Shown: positions 35,120 through 44,633, counted from the stretch's first letter. The stretch: 64,000 nt of DNA from JAEUMY01 sp031394355 (GCA_031394355.1 JANNSU010000074.1:1-64000), one strand, 5' to 3'. Notes: generated by a model from the sequence alone, not told the origin. Numbers and translations: made by a program.

Positions 35120-38100
35120 ATGCCCCAGCCCTTCGTCCACCTCCGCCTGCACTCCGAATATTCCATCGTTGACGGAGTCGTGCGGCCGGATGATGCCGTG
35201 GCGCGGGCTGCAGCCGACGGCATGCCGGCGCTGGCCATCACCGATCTGTCCAATCTGTTTGGCGCGGTGCGCTTCTTCAAGGCTGCAAGAGGCAAGGGCA
35301 TTCAACCGATCATCGGCTGCGATGTCTGGGTCGAGAACGCCAAGTTACGCGATCAGCCACATCGGCTGCTGCTGCTTTGCGCAAGTCAAACCGGCTATCA
35401 CAATCTTTGCGTACTCCTCACCCGGGCGTTTGCGGAAAACATGCATCGAGGCCGCGCGGAGCTGAAACGCGAGTGGCTTTCGGCTGAGGCGACCGGGGGA
35501 CTGATCGCGTTGTCCGGCGCACAAGCCGGCGATGTCGGGCATGCCCTCGCACAAGGCAGACAGGACGATGCGCGTTTGCTGGCGTCAGCGTGGCAACGCG
35601 ACTTTCCCGGCACGTTCTACATAGAAATCCAGCGCCCCGAAGGAAAGAAGCATGCCCAGGAGCCGTTCATCGATGCGGCCATTGCGCTGGCTGCGGCGTG
35701 TGATCTGCCCATCGTGGCCACCCATCCTGTCCAGTTCATGGACCGTGAGGACTACAAGGCCCATGAAGCCAGGGTCTGCATCTCGCAAGGCATGATCCTC
35801 GGTGATGCCCGCCGCAAGCGCGAATATTCGCAGGAGCAATACTTCAAGTCCACAGCCGAGATGGCTGCGCTGTTCTCGGATTTGCCCGAGGCGGTCGAGA
35901 ACGCAGTCGAGATCGCCCGCCGCTGCAACTTTGAATTCGTGTTGGGCAAGAGCAAGTTGCCGCAGTTTCCGACGCCCAACGGCGAGTCCATCGAGGACTT
36001 CCTCAAGCTTTCCGCGCTGCAAGGGCTCGAGAAGCGGCTTGTGGTGCTCTACCCCGACGAGAACAAGCGGACAGAGGTTCGGCCCGATTATGTGAAGCGG
36101 CTCGACTACGAGACCGGCGTCATCATCCAGATGGGCTTCCCCGGCTACTTTCTCATCGTGGCCGACTTCATCAGCTGGGCCCGAAGCAACGGTGTGCCCG
36201 TGGGGCCGGGTCGCGGTTCGGGTGCGGGTTCGCTCGTTGCGTATTCGCTGGGCATTACCGATCTCGACCCCCTGCAATACGACCTGATCTTTGAGCGCTT
36301 CCTCAATCCGGAGCGGGTGTCCATGCCTGACTTCGACGTGGACTTCTGCCAGAGCGGGCGCGACCGCGTCATCGACTACGTGAAGCAGAAATACGGCGCA
36401 GAGAGCGTGTCGCAGATTGCCACCTTCGGCACCATGGCCGCCAAGGCAGTGATCCGTGACGTGGGCCGTGTGCTGGGCATGGGCTACAACTATGTCGACT
36501 CCATCGCCAAGCTGATTCCGAATGAACTCGGCATCACGCTGGAAAAGGCGATACAGCAAGAGCCGCAGTTTGCCCAGCGCATGGAAGCGGAGGAAGAGGT
36601 CAAGGAGCTGATGGAGCTGGCCCTGAAGCTCGAAGGCATGACCCGCAACGTCGGTATGCATGCGGGCGGCGTGTTGATCGCACCCGGAAAACTCACGGAC
36701 TTCACGCCGCTCTACAACACTGAGGGTTCCGATGGCGTGGTGAGCCAATACGACAAGGATGATGTGGAAGCCGTCGGCCTCGTCAAGTTCGACTTCCTCG
36801 GCCTCACGACGCTCACGATCCTTGCAGAAGCAGAGCGCAACGTGCGGGCGCTGGGCAGGGATGATCCTGAACTGCGCGAATTCGATCTCAACAAGATTCC
36901 ACTCGTCGATCCACTGGCCTTCGAGATTTTCACCAAAGGCAATACGGTCGCCATCTTCCAGTTTGAATCGCGCGGCATGCGGGACATGCTGATCCGGGCG
37001 CGGCCCGACCGGCTGGAGGATCTCATCGCCTTGAACGCGTTATACCGGCCGGGGCCGATGGACTCCATTCCGGACTTCTGTGACCGCAAGACCGGCAAGG
37101 CGCGGCCCGAATATGCCGATCCGCGCGTGGAACCCATCCTGTCGCCGACCTACGGCGTGATGGTGTACCAGGAACAGGTGATGCAAATCGCACAGGTCAT
37201 CGCGGGCTACTCGCTCGGCGGCGCTGATCTGCTCCGCCGCGCCATGGGCAAGAAGAAGCCGGAGGAGATGGCGAAGCAGCGCAGCATCTTCAACGAAGGT
37301 GCGGCCAAGAACACGGTCAAGCGCGAGGCGGCGACCAAGCTTTTCGATGCGATGGAGAAATTCGCGGGCTACGGTTTCAACAAGTCGCACTCGGCGCCTT
37401 ACGCGTACCTGGGTTATCAGACGGCGTGGTTGAAGGCACGGCACACGGCCGCATTCATGGCGGCCAACATGTCGATGTTGATGGACGATACCGACAAGGT
37501 GCAGCTCGTATTCGACGACACGAAGAAGAATCGGGTCGACATCCTGCCGCCTGACATCAACACCGGCACCACACGGTTTGTTCCGCTGGACAAGAAGACC
37601 ATTCGCTACGGCCTGGGTGCCATCAAGGGCACGGGTGCATCGGCCATCGAGAATATCGAGCTTGCCCGTCAAGGTGGCCCATTCAAGGACCTGCTGGACT
37701 TCGTGAAGCGCATTGACCGGCGTGTCGTCAACCGCCGCGCCATGGAGGCCATGATCAAGGCCGGTGCATTCGACAAGCTGCATGCCGACCGCGCGACCCT
37801 GCTCGCGAGCCTGCCCAATGCCATTGAGCTGGCAGAAGCAGCCGAGCGCAACGCGAGCCAGGTTTCCCTGTTCGGCGACAGTGGTGAGGCGGCAGGCGAG
37901 GCCCTCACGCTGGTGACGGCCAAGCCGTGGACGGAGCGCGAGCGCCTGGTGAACGAGAAGCAGGCGCTGGGTTTCTATCTTTCGGGCCATCCGTTCGACA
38001 CCTATTCCGCCGAGGTGCGGCAACTGGTCAGGACACCTTTGAAGGATCTGCAGCCGCGACCTGATCCCCTGCTGCTGGCAGGCATTCTCACAGGCCAGCG

Positions 38101-38635
38101 CGTGCGTAACGGCAAGCGCGGCCGCATGGCCGTGCTGACGCTGGATGACGGCACGGCCAAGGTCGAGGTGGTGATGTACAGCGAGGTCTTCAACGAGAAG
38201 CGGGCCATCATGCAGGAGGATCATCTCCTCATCATCGAAGGCAAGGTATCCAATGATGAGTTCTCGGGTGGCCTGCGTGTTATCGCCGACAACGCCATGG
38301 ACATCGACACCGCGCGAGCGAAATATGCGCGCCGCATCGAGCTCAATATCAATGGCCAGGCCAACGTGGCAATGCTGAAGTCGCTGCTGGCGCCGCACCA
38401 GCCCGGCAACTGCGGTGTGCTCATCCACTACCGCAACGGCGTAGCCGAAGCCGACATCACGCTGCCGGAGGCGCAACGCGTTCGGGTCAGTGACCCGCTG
38501 ATCGCATCGCTCGAGGAATGGTTGTCTGTGGGAAACGTGACAGTGAAGTATGAAGGTGTCGTGTTGCAAAGCCGCTCGCGCCAGCCGAGTTATTCGCAGA
38601 GCTATTCGCCGAGCAATTCGTCGAGCTACGAGTAA
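35120..38635 (+). CDS. dnaE: DNA polymerase III alpha subunit
   Basis: The 1171-residue replicative polymerase. The N-terminal PHP domain starts FVHLRLHSEYSIVDG. The catalytic palm carries PDFDVDFC (Asp404, Asp406) and Asp558 in VKFDFLGL. GPGRGSGAGSLVAYSLGITDLDPL, NALYRPGPM and GYGFNKSHSAPYA are hallmarks. A C-terminal OB fold (~1000-1080) and a Ser/Tyr-rich tail follow. The length equals that of gammaproteobacterial DnaE. An exact palindrome is read as REYSQ in the PHP region. No strong ribosome-binding site precedes the ATG. Confidence 0.97.
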   Translation: MPQPFVHLRLHSEYSIVDGVVRPDDAVARAAADGMPALAITDLSNLFGAVRFFKAARGKGIQPIIGCDVWVENAKLRDQPHRLLLLCASQTGYHNLCVLLTRAFAENMHRGRAELKREWLSAEATGGLIALSGAQAGDVGHALAQGRQDDARLLASAWQRDFPGTFYIEIQRPEGKKHAQEPFIDAAIALAAACDLPIVATHPVQFMDREDYKAHEARVCISQGMILGDARRKREYSQEQYFKSTAEMAALFSDLPEAVENAVEIARRCNFEFVLGKSKLPQFPTPNGESIEDFLKLSALQGLEKRLVVLYPDENKRTEVRPDYVKRLDYETGVIIQMGFPGYFLIVADFISWARSNGVPVGPGRGSGAGSLVAYSLGITDLDPLQYDLIFERFLNPERVSMPDFDVDFCQSGRDRVIDYVKQKYGAESVSQIATFGTMAAKAVIRDVGRVLGMGYNYVDSIAKLIPNELGITLEKAIQQEPQFAQRMEAEEEVKELMELALKLEGMTRNVGMHAGGVLIAPGKLTDFTPLYNTEGSDGVVSQYDKDDVEAVGLVKFDFLGLTTLTILAEAERNVRALGRDDPELREFDLNKIPLVDPLAFEIFTKGNTVAIFQFESRGMRDMLIRARPDRLEDLIALNALYRPGPMDSIPDFCDRKTGKARPEYADPRVEPILSPTYGVMVYQEQVMQIAQVIAGYSLGGADLLRRAMGKKKPEEMAKQRSIFNEGAAKNTVKREAATKLFDAMEKFAGYGFNKSHSAPYAYLGYQTAWLKARHTAAFMAANMSMLMDDTDKVQLVFDDTKKNRVDILPPDINTGTTRFVPLDKKTIRYGLGAIKGTGASAIENIELARQGGPFKDLLDFVKRIDRRVVNRRAMEAMIKAGAFDKLHADRATLLASLPNAIELAEAAERNASQVSLFGDSGEAAGEALTLVTAKPWTERERLVNEKQALGFYLSGHPFDTYSAEVRQLVRTPLKDLQPRPDPLLLAGILTGQRVRNGKRGRMAVLTLDDGTAKVEVVMYSEVFNEKRAIMQEDHLLIIEGKVSNDEFSGGLRVIADNAMDIDTARAKYARRIELNINGQANVAMLKSLLAPHQPGNCGVLIHYRNGVAEADITLPEAQRVRVSDPLIASLEEWLSVGNVTVKYEGVVLQSRSRQPSYSQSYSPSNSSSYE
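35820..35831. repeat. Iterated palindrome GCGAATATTCGC
   Basis: Exact 12-mer inside dnaE, read as REYSQ. Confidence 0.9.
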
Positions 38636-38642
38636 CGCACGC

Positions 38643-38942
38643 TCAACAGGTTGCGAGCTTCAGAAAGTCATCGAAGTGTGTGGCCTGACCCACTTGCGGT
38701 GGATTCTCGTCCATGTCGATGTGAGTGACCTGCGCCTGCTCCGGCCCGCGCCGCGCCCACACGATGATGCGCTCGATGGCTTCAGCCTCGCCCTGCACCA
38801 ATGCCTCCACGCTGCCGTCCAGGCGATTCCTCACCCATCCGGTGATGCCAAGTTGCTCTGCCTCTTGGCGCATTGACTCGCGATACCAGACGCCCTGCAC
38901 TCTTCCGAATATTCGCAGGTGACGGACCGTGGAGTCAGTCAT
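38643..38942 (-). CDS. acyP: Acylphosphatase
   Basis: A 99-residue acylphosphatase that hydrolyses carboxyl-phosphate bonds. The phosphate loop FGRVQGVWYRES (residues 12-23) holds the catalytic Arg21, and Asn39 in GWVRNRLDGSVE orients the water. The length is normal. The first codons overlap the end of the release-factor-like gene by eight bases. A one-mismatch palindrome is read as RIFG, immediately before the catalytic loop. Confidence 0.94.
   Translation of the reverse strand: MTDSTVRHLRIFGRVQGVWYRESMRQEAEQLGITGWVRNRLDGSVEALVQGEAEAIERIIVWARRGPEQAQVTHIDMDENPPQVGQATHFDDFLKLATC
38905..38916. repeat. Iterated palindrome, one mismatch (CCGAATATTCGC)
   Basis: Inside the acylphosphatase gene, read as LRIFGR. 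The mismatch keeps the conserved Gly of the phosphate loop. Confidence 0.6.
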
Positions 38943-39306
38943 CGTTCGCGACGCGTTTCGACCGGCCGGTCTTCACCGTGGCGCGCTTGGTCTTGGTCTC
39001 TAGCCGCTTCTTCACCGATGACAGTGTCGGTCGTGTCTTGTGGCGCTTCGGCTTCACGTAGTTCAGCTTCTCCAGCTTTTCGACAAGGCGCGCGTAGGCA
39101 GTCTCCCGGTTGCGATGCTGTGACGGCGAGTCCTGCGCGATCACCACTACGCCTGAGGGCTGATGCTTGATGCGCAGCGCGGATTCAGTCTTGTTGACGT
39201 GCTGCCCGCCCGGGCCGCTGGCGCGAAAGACTTCGACCACCACTTCCTGTTCAAGGACGGCGCGATCGGTGCTGTATGGCGGCGGGGAGAGCGCAGTCTT
39301 TCTCAT
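38935..39306 (-). CDS. Release-factor-like peptidyl-tRNA hydrolase (ArfB type)
   Basis: A 123-residue stand-alone RF1 catalytic domain. The GGQ loop is at residues 33-35 (RASGPGGQHVNKTESALRI), and a basic tail (KPKRHKTRPTLSSVKKRLETKTKR) resembles the ArfB tail that probes the empty mRNA channel of stalled ribosomes. A rescue role is thus likely. ATG 39306 has GGAAGA upstream; an earlier TTG is less likely. It is co-transcribed with the acylphosphatase gene. Confidence 0.87.
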   Translation of the reverse strand: MRKTALSPPPYSTDRAVLEQEVVVEVFRASGPGGQHVNKTESALRIKHQPSGVVVIAQDSPSQHRNRETAYARLVEKLEKLNYVKPKRHKTRPTLSSVKKRLETKTKRATVKTGRSKRVANDD

Positions 39307-39376
39307 TGTCTTCCGGTGCAACGGCCGACTGTCATGAGTTCGTCAGACAGTGCCGTTAACCTCCAAATTTTTTCCA

Positions 39377-39907
39377 ATGAGCGAAATCTACAACAAGACC
39401 GCTGTGGGTGTGGACGAAATTTCCACCCGCGCGAGGGGATTGCCCTCCCGAAGCAGATCGATCCTCATCCTCGTCGACGGCAGGTCGAGCAGGGATGACT
39501 TGCTTCAGCGCGTGCGATCGCTGGGCTATCCTGACGCCATACTCGATGAACTGGTATCGGGTGGTTATGTCGAGCGCAAGGCGTTCGCAACGGCCGCTGG
39601 CTTGACGGCCCGGCCAGCGTCGGCGTCCGCAACCCGACCCATCATTGATTCGGCTCATCAGCCGTCGAAGCCGGCTGCGGTGGCAGCACGCAGATCGCTC
39701 GCGATTGCACGCATGTATCTGCAGGAGGTCATGGGACGATTCCTGGGCAAGGACAGCGATGCCCTGCGCAATGGCCTGCGGTCCGCCACGTCGCGCGAGG
39801 AAATTGTCCAGAGGCTGGACGAATGCATGCTGATCGTCGCTGCGCGGGCAGGCCCGGAGCGGGCAGATGACTTGCGCGCCAAAACGATGGCGCTGTTGCC
39901 GGACTGA
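39377..39907 (+). CDS. Conserved protein of unknown function
   Basis: A 176-residue protein opening MSEIYNKTAVGVDEISTRARGLPSRSR. A DNA-binding-like helical segment follows (ILVDGRSSRDDLLQRVRSLGYPDAILDELVSGGYVE), which could be a winged-helix remnant, then a basic Ala/Pro linker and a C-terminal helical domain. I see no catalytic motif. It stands alone between divergent and convergent neighbours. Regulation and function are unknown. Confidence 0.7.
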   Translation: MSEIYNKTAVGVDEISTRARGLPSRSRSILILVDGRSSRDDLLQRVRSLGYPDAILDELVSGGYVERKAFATAAGLTARPASASATRPIIDSAHQPSKPAAVAARRSLAIARMYLQEVMGRFLGKDSDALRNGLRSATSREEIVQRLDECMLIVAARAGPERADDLRAKTMALLPD

Positions 39908-39938
39908 TCAGGGTCTGCGCATTCTTCAAGCGGTGTAG

Positions 39939-40469
39939 TCAAGGCCTGCACGACAGGTTCAGCTCGTAGCGGTACTCATGGCTGGTTGCACCCTTGAAGA
40001 AATCGGCATCGCGCCTTTCACTGACGCGCTTGAAACCCATTGACGCCAACAGCCGCCAGGAGGCTTCGTTGCGGGTGTCCATTTCCGCCACGACCGACTG
40101 GATGCGATGTGCTCGAGCGAGATGGCGAATGACGTGGTCGCAGGCTTCGCGCGCATAGCCCTTGCGTTGTGCATTCGAGAAGATGAAGTAGGCCAGGTAC
40201 GCGTAGTCACCGGGGAAGGTGCTGGTCTCGATGTAGCCGATGTATTCGCCAGTTGCCGTGATGCGCACTACCCAGTTGATCCAGCGTTCGTTTGCGTTGT
40301 CCTGCGGGCCGCGCAGGATTCGGGCGTATCGGTCGCGCAGGGCTTCGATGCTGGCGGGCGGGTCGGTGGGGATAAAGGAGTATAGGGCGGGGTCGGACAG
40401 GCCGGGGAAAAGCTGGTCGGAGTGAGCCAGTGTCAATAGTTCAAGCTTGAGACGAAGGGTGTTCAGCAA
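39939..40469 (-). CDS. GNAT N-acetyltransferase of the RimJ/RimL type
   Basis: A 176-residue protein with the RimJ/RimL-like layout: LRLKLELLTLAHSDQLFPGLSDPALYSFIP at the start and GYIETSTFPGDYAYLAYFIFSNAQRKGYAREACDHVIRH around the acetyl-CoA site. AEMDTRNEASWRLLASMGFKRVSERRDADFFKG is the C-terminal part. The substrate cannot be predicted. It ends 31 bases from the convergent unknown gene and lies downstream of a small zinc-ribbon membrane protein gene on the same strand. Confidence 0.88.
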   Translation of the reverse strand: MLNTLRLKLELLTLAHSDQLFPGLSDPALYSFIPTDPPASIEALRDRYARILRGPQDNANERWINWVVRITATGEYIGYIETSTFPGDYAYLAYFIFSNAQRKGYAREACDHVIRHLARAHRIQSVVAEMDTRNEASWRLLASMGFKRVSERRDADFFKGATSHEYRYELNLSCRP

Positions 40470-40501
40470 CTGCAGCTCGGAACAAGGGGTGCCAACATTA
40501 G

Positions 40502-40798
40502 CTACTTCGCCTCCTCATTTGAAGTGGACTTGAAGTAGAACTTGCACTCTGGGCAATAGTGCAAGGGTTTCGCAGGGTTATTCCTTGTCTGGTTATTGAT
40601 CAGAGCAAACAGTCCCAAGCCAATCAGCGTCCCCACGGCAACAACAGCTACGTATGTTTCTGGACCAGCATCAAGAAAGTTCGATACAACTAGTGCCGCT
40701 ACCACTGCCGCACAGATTGTGAATTCCGCAATCCACGACGGAAGTTCTCGCACAGGGGAATGCGCAACAGTTGGTCGCCCGCACTTTGTACATTTCAT
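40502..40798 (-). CDS. Small membrane protein with two CxxC knuckles
   Basis: A 98-residue protein with CTKC at residues 3-6 and CPEC near residue 82, which together could form one zinc ribbon. Between them are two hydrophobic helices (~24-43 and ~50-68). The knuckles would thus sit on the same side of the membrane. The family is not recognised. It follows metG on the same strand by 24 bases. Confidence 0.6.
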   Translation of the reverse strand: MKCTKCGRPTVAHSPVRELPSWIAEFTICAAVVAALVVSNFLDAGPETYVAVVAVGTLIGLGLFALINNQTRNNPAKPLHYCPECKFYFKSTSNEEAK

Positions 40799-40822
40799 GG
40801 CGTCAATTACGCATTGAATGAA

Positions 40823-43012
40823 CTATTTAATCCGCATCCCCGGCACCGCGCCGCTATCAGGCGTGAGTAGATAGATCGACGTGCCATCCCCCGCCGCCAG
40901 CACCATGCCTTGTGATTCGCCGAAGCGCATCTTGCGGGGTGCGAGATTGGCGACCATCACGGTGAGGCGGCCGACGAGGTCCTTGGGCGTGTAGGTGGAA
41001 CGGATGCCGGCAAACACCTGGCGCTGCTCGATACCGATGTCAAGCGTGAGCTTCAGCAGCTTGTCGGCATCCGGCACCAGCTCCGCATCCACGATGCGCG
41101 CCACGCGCAGGTCAATCTTGCCGAAGTCGTCGATGCTGATCGTGTCGGACACCGGGAGGATCACGGTCGGCTTGGGCGGCTCAGGTGCCACGAGCGCGAA
41201 ATCGGGGCCGGTGGTTTCGCCCTTGGCATCTGGCTTGCCATCAGCCTTGGCGCCCTTGGCCGGGGCAGCCGGTGCAGCATCCTTCGGCGGCTCGGGCGGC
41301 TCCAGCAGAGCGTCGATCTGCTTGGGATCGATGCGCGACATGAGGTGCTTGTAGGGCTGGATGACGCTGCCGGGCTTTAGCGGCGTGGGCACATCTTCCC
41401 AATCCAGCGGCTTCACGCCAAGGAACGCTTCCACGTCTTCCGCCACCTTCGGCAGCACGGGCTTGAGATAAATCGTGAGAATGCGGAACAGTTCGAGATA
41501 GAGCGTGCAGAACCAGTGCAGCGCGGCGTCCTGCCCAGCTTCCTTGGCGATCTCCCACGGCTTCTGCTCGTCGACATACTGGTTCACGCGGTCGGCCAGA
41601 AACATGATCTGGCGGATGGCCTTGCTGAATTCGCGTGCTTCGTAATCCTGCGCCAGTTGCTCGGCGAAGTTGCGCACTTCGAAGAGGATGGATGGCACCT
41701 GGTCATCTGCCGCGCCCGGCGCGCCGGCGAGCTGGCCGCGCATCTTGTGGAACAACTCGCGCCCGGCCGAGAGCGGCTCGTCAGTCAGCTTGCCGTTGAA
41801 GCGCTTGGTGATGAAGCCTGCGGCGCGGCTGGCGATGTTGACGTACTTGCCGATGAGATCGGAATTGACGCGCGCAATGAAGTCCTCGGGGTTGAAGTCG
41901 AGGTCCTCTACCTTGCTGTTGAGCTTGGCGGCGAGGTAGTAACGCACCCACTCGGTGTTCAAACCCAGTTCGACGTACTTCTGCGGACTGATGGAGACGC
42001 CGCGCGACTTGGAGAGCTTCTCGCCCGTCAGCGTGAGGAAGCCATGCACCAGCACGTTGGTCGGTGGCTTGCGACCTGAGAACTTGAGCATGGCCGGCCA
42101 GAACAGCGTGTGGAAGTAGATGATGTCCTTGCCGATGAAGTGGAACTGCTCCACCTTCGGGTCGTTCACGTATTTCTCGAAATCCTGCCCTTTGCCCTCG
42201 AGGTAATTCTTGAGGCTGGCGAGATAGCCCACGGGTGCGTCCAGCCAGACGTAGAAGTACTTTCCTTTTGCGCCGGGGATCTCGATGCCGAAGTAGGGTG
42301 AATCGCGCGAGATGTCCCAGTCACCCAGAGACTTTTCATCGTCACCGAGCCACTCCTGCACCTTGTTCATCACTTCCGGTTGCAGCTTGCCGTCCTGCGT
42401 CCATTCCTTGAGGAACTCGATGCAGCGTGGATCGGAGAGCTTGAAGAAAAAGTGTTCGGACTGCTTCAGCACCGGTTTGGCGCCGGTGAGCGTGGAGTAG
42501 GGGTCCTTCAGATCCGTCGGCGCATAGACCGCGCCGCAGTTCTCGCACGAGTCACCGTACTGGTCCTTGGTGGCGCACTTGGGGCACGTGCCCTTGATGT
42601 AGCGATCGGGCAGGAACATCTTCTTGACCGGGTCGAAGAACTGCTCGATGGTCTTGGTGACGATCAGGTTGTTGTCTTTCAGCGCCAGGAAGATGGACGA
42701 CGCGAGCTCCTCGTTCTCTTTCGAGTGCGTGGAGTGGAAATGATCGAAGCTGATGTGGAAGCGCGGCAAGTCGCGTTTGTGCGACTCGCCGACGCGGGCG
42801 ATGAGCTCTTCCGGCGTGATGCCCTCGGCTTCGGCCTTGAGCATGATGGGCGCGCCGTGGGTGTCGTCGGCGCACACGAAATTGACCTTGTGGCCCTGCA
42901 TGCGCTGGAAGCGCACCCAGATGTCGGCCTGCACGTATTCCATGATGTGGCCGATATGGAACGGCCCATTGGCATAGGGAAGGGCGGTAGTGACGAAGAG
43001 TTTGCGCGGCAC
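40823..43012 (-). CDS. metG: Methionyl-tRNA synthetase
   Basis: A class I synthetase of about 729 residues that charges tRNA-Met. It shows ALPYANGPFHIGHIMEY (HIGH motif) and a four-Cys zinc knob (CPKC and CENC). KLSKSRG (KMSKS) and an anticodon-binding helical domain follow. After a Pro/Ala/Lys linker comes a C-terminal tRNA-binding OB domain (IDLRVARIVDAELVPDADKLLKL). The GTG at 43012 (VPRKLFVTTALPYANG) fits family N termini; the frame is open to a TTG 15 codons earlier. The gene is divergent from apbC, a common neighbour. Confidence 0.95.
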   Translation of the reverse strand: MPRKLFVTTALPYANGPFHIGHIMEYVQADIWVRFQRMQGHKVNFVCADDTHGAPIMLKAEAEGITPEELIARVGESHKRDLPRFHISFDHFHSTHSKENEELASSIFLALKDNNLIVTKTIEQFFDPVKKMFLPDRYIKGTCPKCATKDQYGDSCENCGAVYAPTDLKDPYSTLTGAKPVLKQSEHFFFKLSDPRCIEFLKEWTQDGKLQPEVMNKVQEWLGDDEKSLGDWDISRDSPYFGIEIPGAKGKYFYVWLDAPVGYLASLKNYLEGKGQDFEKYVNDPKVEQFHFIGKDIIYFHTLFWPAMLKFSGRKPPTNVLVHGFLTLTGEKLSKSRGVSISPQKYVELGLNTEWVRYYLAAKLNSKVEDLDFNPEDFIARVNSDLIGKYVNIASRAAGFITKRFNGKLTDEPLSAGRELFHKMRGQLAGAPGAADDQVPSILFEVRNFAEQLAQDYEAREFSKAIRQIMFLADRVNQYVDEQKPWEIAKEAGQDAALHWFCTLYLELFRILTIYLKPVLPKVAEDVEAFLGVKPLDWEDVPTPLKPGSVIQPYKHLMSRIDPKQIDALLEPPEPPKDAAPAAPAKGAKADGKPDAKGETTGPDFALVAPEPPKPTVILPVSDTISIDDFGKIDLRVARIVDAELVPDADKLLKLTLDIGIEQRQVFAGIRSTYTPKDLVGRLTVMVANLAPRKMRFGESQGMVLAAGDGTSIYLLTPDSGAVPGMRIK

Positions 43013-43150
43013 GCTGTATGGTTTTTCTGTTGGTGAAGCGAAATGAAATTGTAGCAAAGACCCTTCGGTCGCAGGGGAAAAATCCGGCCTGATTCAGCTA
43101 TTTCATTTACACTGCGCGCACACTTTTTGCACTTATTCGAGCGTCTTCCC

Positions 43151-44239
43151 ATGGCATTCACCGAGCAGGACATCACCAACGCACTGCACGAGCTCATCGA
43201 CCCGGTCACTGACGAGAACTACGTCGACGGCAAATCGGTCAAGAACCTCAAGATCGAGGGCGACCGCATCTATCTCGAAATCGTGCTCGGCTATCCCGGC
43301 AAGAGTCTCACCGAGCAGATCAGGAAGCAGGTACAGACGCGCCTGAAACTGATTCCCGGTGTCGATGCGGTAACAGTCAATGTCTATTCGAAGATCGTGT
43401 CGCATTCGGTGCAGCGCGGCGTGAAGCTGGTAGCGGGCATCAAGAACATCATTGCCATCGCCTCGGGCAAGGGCGGCGTGGGCAAGAGCACGACTGCGGC
43501 GAACCTGGCCCTGGCGCTCGCTGCGGAAGGCGCTGTCGTTGGCATGCTCGACGCGGATATCTATGGCCCGTCACAGCCCATGATGCTGGGCATCACCGGC
43601 CGGCCTTCGTCGTCGGACGGTAAAACCATGGAGCCCATGGAGGGCCACGGCATCCAGGCCATGAGTGTCGGCTTCCTCATCGATGTGGAAACGCCCATGG
43701 TATGGCGTGGCCCGATGGTCACGCAGGCGCTGGAGCAGCTACTCACAGAAACCCGCTGGGGCAATCTCGACTATCTCATCGTCGACATGCCGCCCGGCAC
43801 CGGCGACATCCAGCTCACGTTGGCGCAGAAGGTGCCGGTTACCGGTGCAGTGATCGTCACAACGCCTCAAGACATTGCCCTGCTCGATGCGAGAAAGGGT
43901 CTCAAGATGTTCGAGAAGGTGAACATCCCGATCCTCGGCATCGTGGAGAACATGGCCATGCACAAGTGCACGAAGTGCGGCCACATGGAGCATATCTTCG
44001 GCGAGGGTGGTGGCGCGCGCATGAGCCAGGACTACAACGTCGATTTGCTCGGTTCTCTGCCGCTGGACATCAGCATCCGAGAGCAGGTGGACAATGGCAA
44101 GCCCACGGTGGTGAGCGATCCGGATGGCGAAGTTGCGGGCATCTACAAGTCCATCGCGCGGAAGATCGCGGCGAAGATCGCGAAGCAGTCGCAGGACCGC
44201 TCGCACATGTTCCCGAAGATCGTCATCCAGAATACTTGA
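43151..44239 (+). CDS. apbC: Mrp/ApbC iron-sulfur cluster carrier ATPase
   Basis: A 362-residue P-loop NTPase of the Mrp/NBP35 family that carries and transfers Fe-S clusters. An N-terminal DUF59/MIP18 domain occupies ~1-85. The deviant Walker A IASGKGGVGKSTTAANLA is at ~103-120, then DADIYGPSQPMMLG and DMPPGTGDIQLTLAQ. The cluster-binding CTKCGH also lies in the ATPase domain. ATG 43151 gives MAFTEQDI, the usual start. It is divergent from metG. Confidence 0.95.
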   Translation: MAFTEQDITNALHELIDPVTDENYVDGKSVKNLKIEGDRIYLEIVLGYPGKSLTEQIRKQVQTRLKLIPGVDAVTVNVYSKIVSHSVQRGVKLVAGIKNIIAIASGKGGVGKSTTAANLALALAAEGAVVGMLDADIYGPSQPMMLGITGRPSSSDGKTMEPMEGHGIQAMSVGFLIDVETPMVWRGPMVTQALEQLLTETRWGNLDYLIVDMPPGTGDIQLTLAQKVPVTGAVIVTTPQDIALLDARKGLKMFEKVNIPILGIVENMAMHKCTKCGHMEHIFGEGGGARMSQDYNVDLLGSLPLDISIREQVDNGKPTVVSDPDGEVAGIYKSIARKIAAKIAKQSQDRSHMFPKIVIQNT

Positions 44240-44243
44240 CGGC

Positions 44244-44257
44244 TGCGAATATTCGCA
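44244..44257. repeat. Iterated palindrome, full 14-mer
   Basis: Exact copy filling most of the 18-base gap between apbC and the DUF1330 gene. Its last base directly precedes the ATG. Confidence 0.9.
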
Positions 44258-44596
44258 ATGTCGGTCTACGTCGTTGGCCAGATCACAGTGCGTGACCCGG
44301 TGCGCTGGCAGGACTACCTCTCCCGCGTCGGCGACACCATCGAGCAGTACAACGGCGAGGTCCTGTTTCGCGGTGGCCTGGCCCGAGAAATGGCAGGCAA
44401 GGCCTCCGGCGACAGGGTGGTCATCATCCGGTTCGCGGACCAGGCTGCAGCCGACCGCTGGCACGATTCCCCCGATTATCAGGCGCTCGTTGCCCTCCGC
44501 GATGCCGCCGCCACCGTGACCCTAGTATCATTCGCTGATTCGGCACAGATTGCCCTCTCCTCTACCGCTCTCCCGCAGGCGGGCGAGAGGCTTTGA
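44258..44596 (+). CDS. DUF1330 family protein
   Basis: A 112-residue protein with the dimeric alpha/beta-barrel-like DUF1330 pattern: SVYVVGQITVRDPVRWQDYLSRVGDTIEQYNGEVLFRGG and VVIIRFADQAAADRWHDSPDYQALVALR. The family is about 95 residues long; the extra tail is encoded by an inverted repeat (44568-44587, arms near CTCTCCCGC/GCGGGCGAG), so it probably runs into an intergenic element. A 14-mer palindrome sits where the ribosome-binding site should be. It is probably co-transcribed with apbC. Confidence 0.8.
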   Translation: MSVYVVGQITVRDPVRWQDYLSRVGDTIEQYNGEVLFRGGLAREMAGKASGDRVVIIRFADQAAADRWHDSPDYQALVALRDAAATVTLVSFADSAQIALSSTALPQAGERL

Positions 44597-44600
44597 CAGC

Positions 44601-44628
44601 GAACCCCGAACCCCGATCCCCGAGCCCC
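44601..44628 (+). repeat. Four degenerate GAACCCC heptamers
   Basis: GAACCCC, GAACCCC, GATCCCC and GAGCCCC follow one another in the leader of dcd. They are of the same family as the array at 34004-34108. Confidence 0.75.
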
Positions 44629-44633
44629 AAAAA

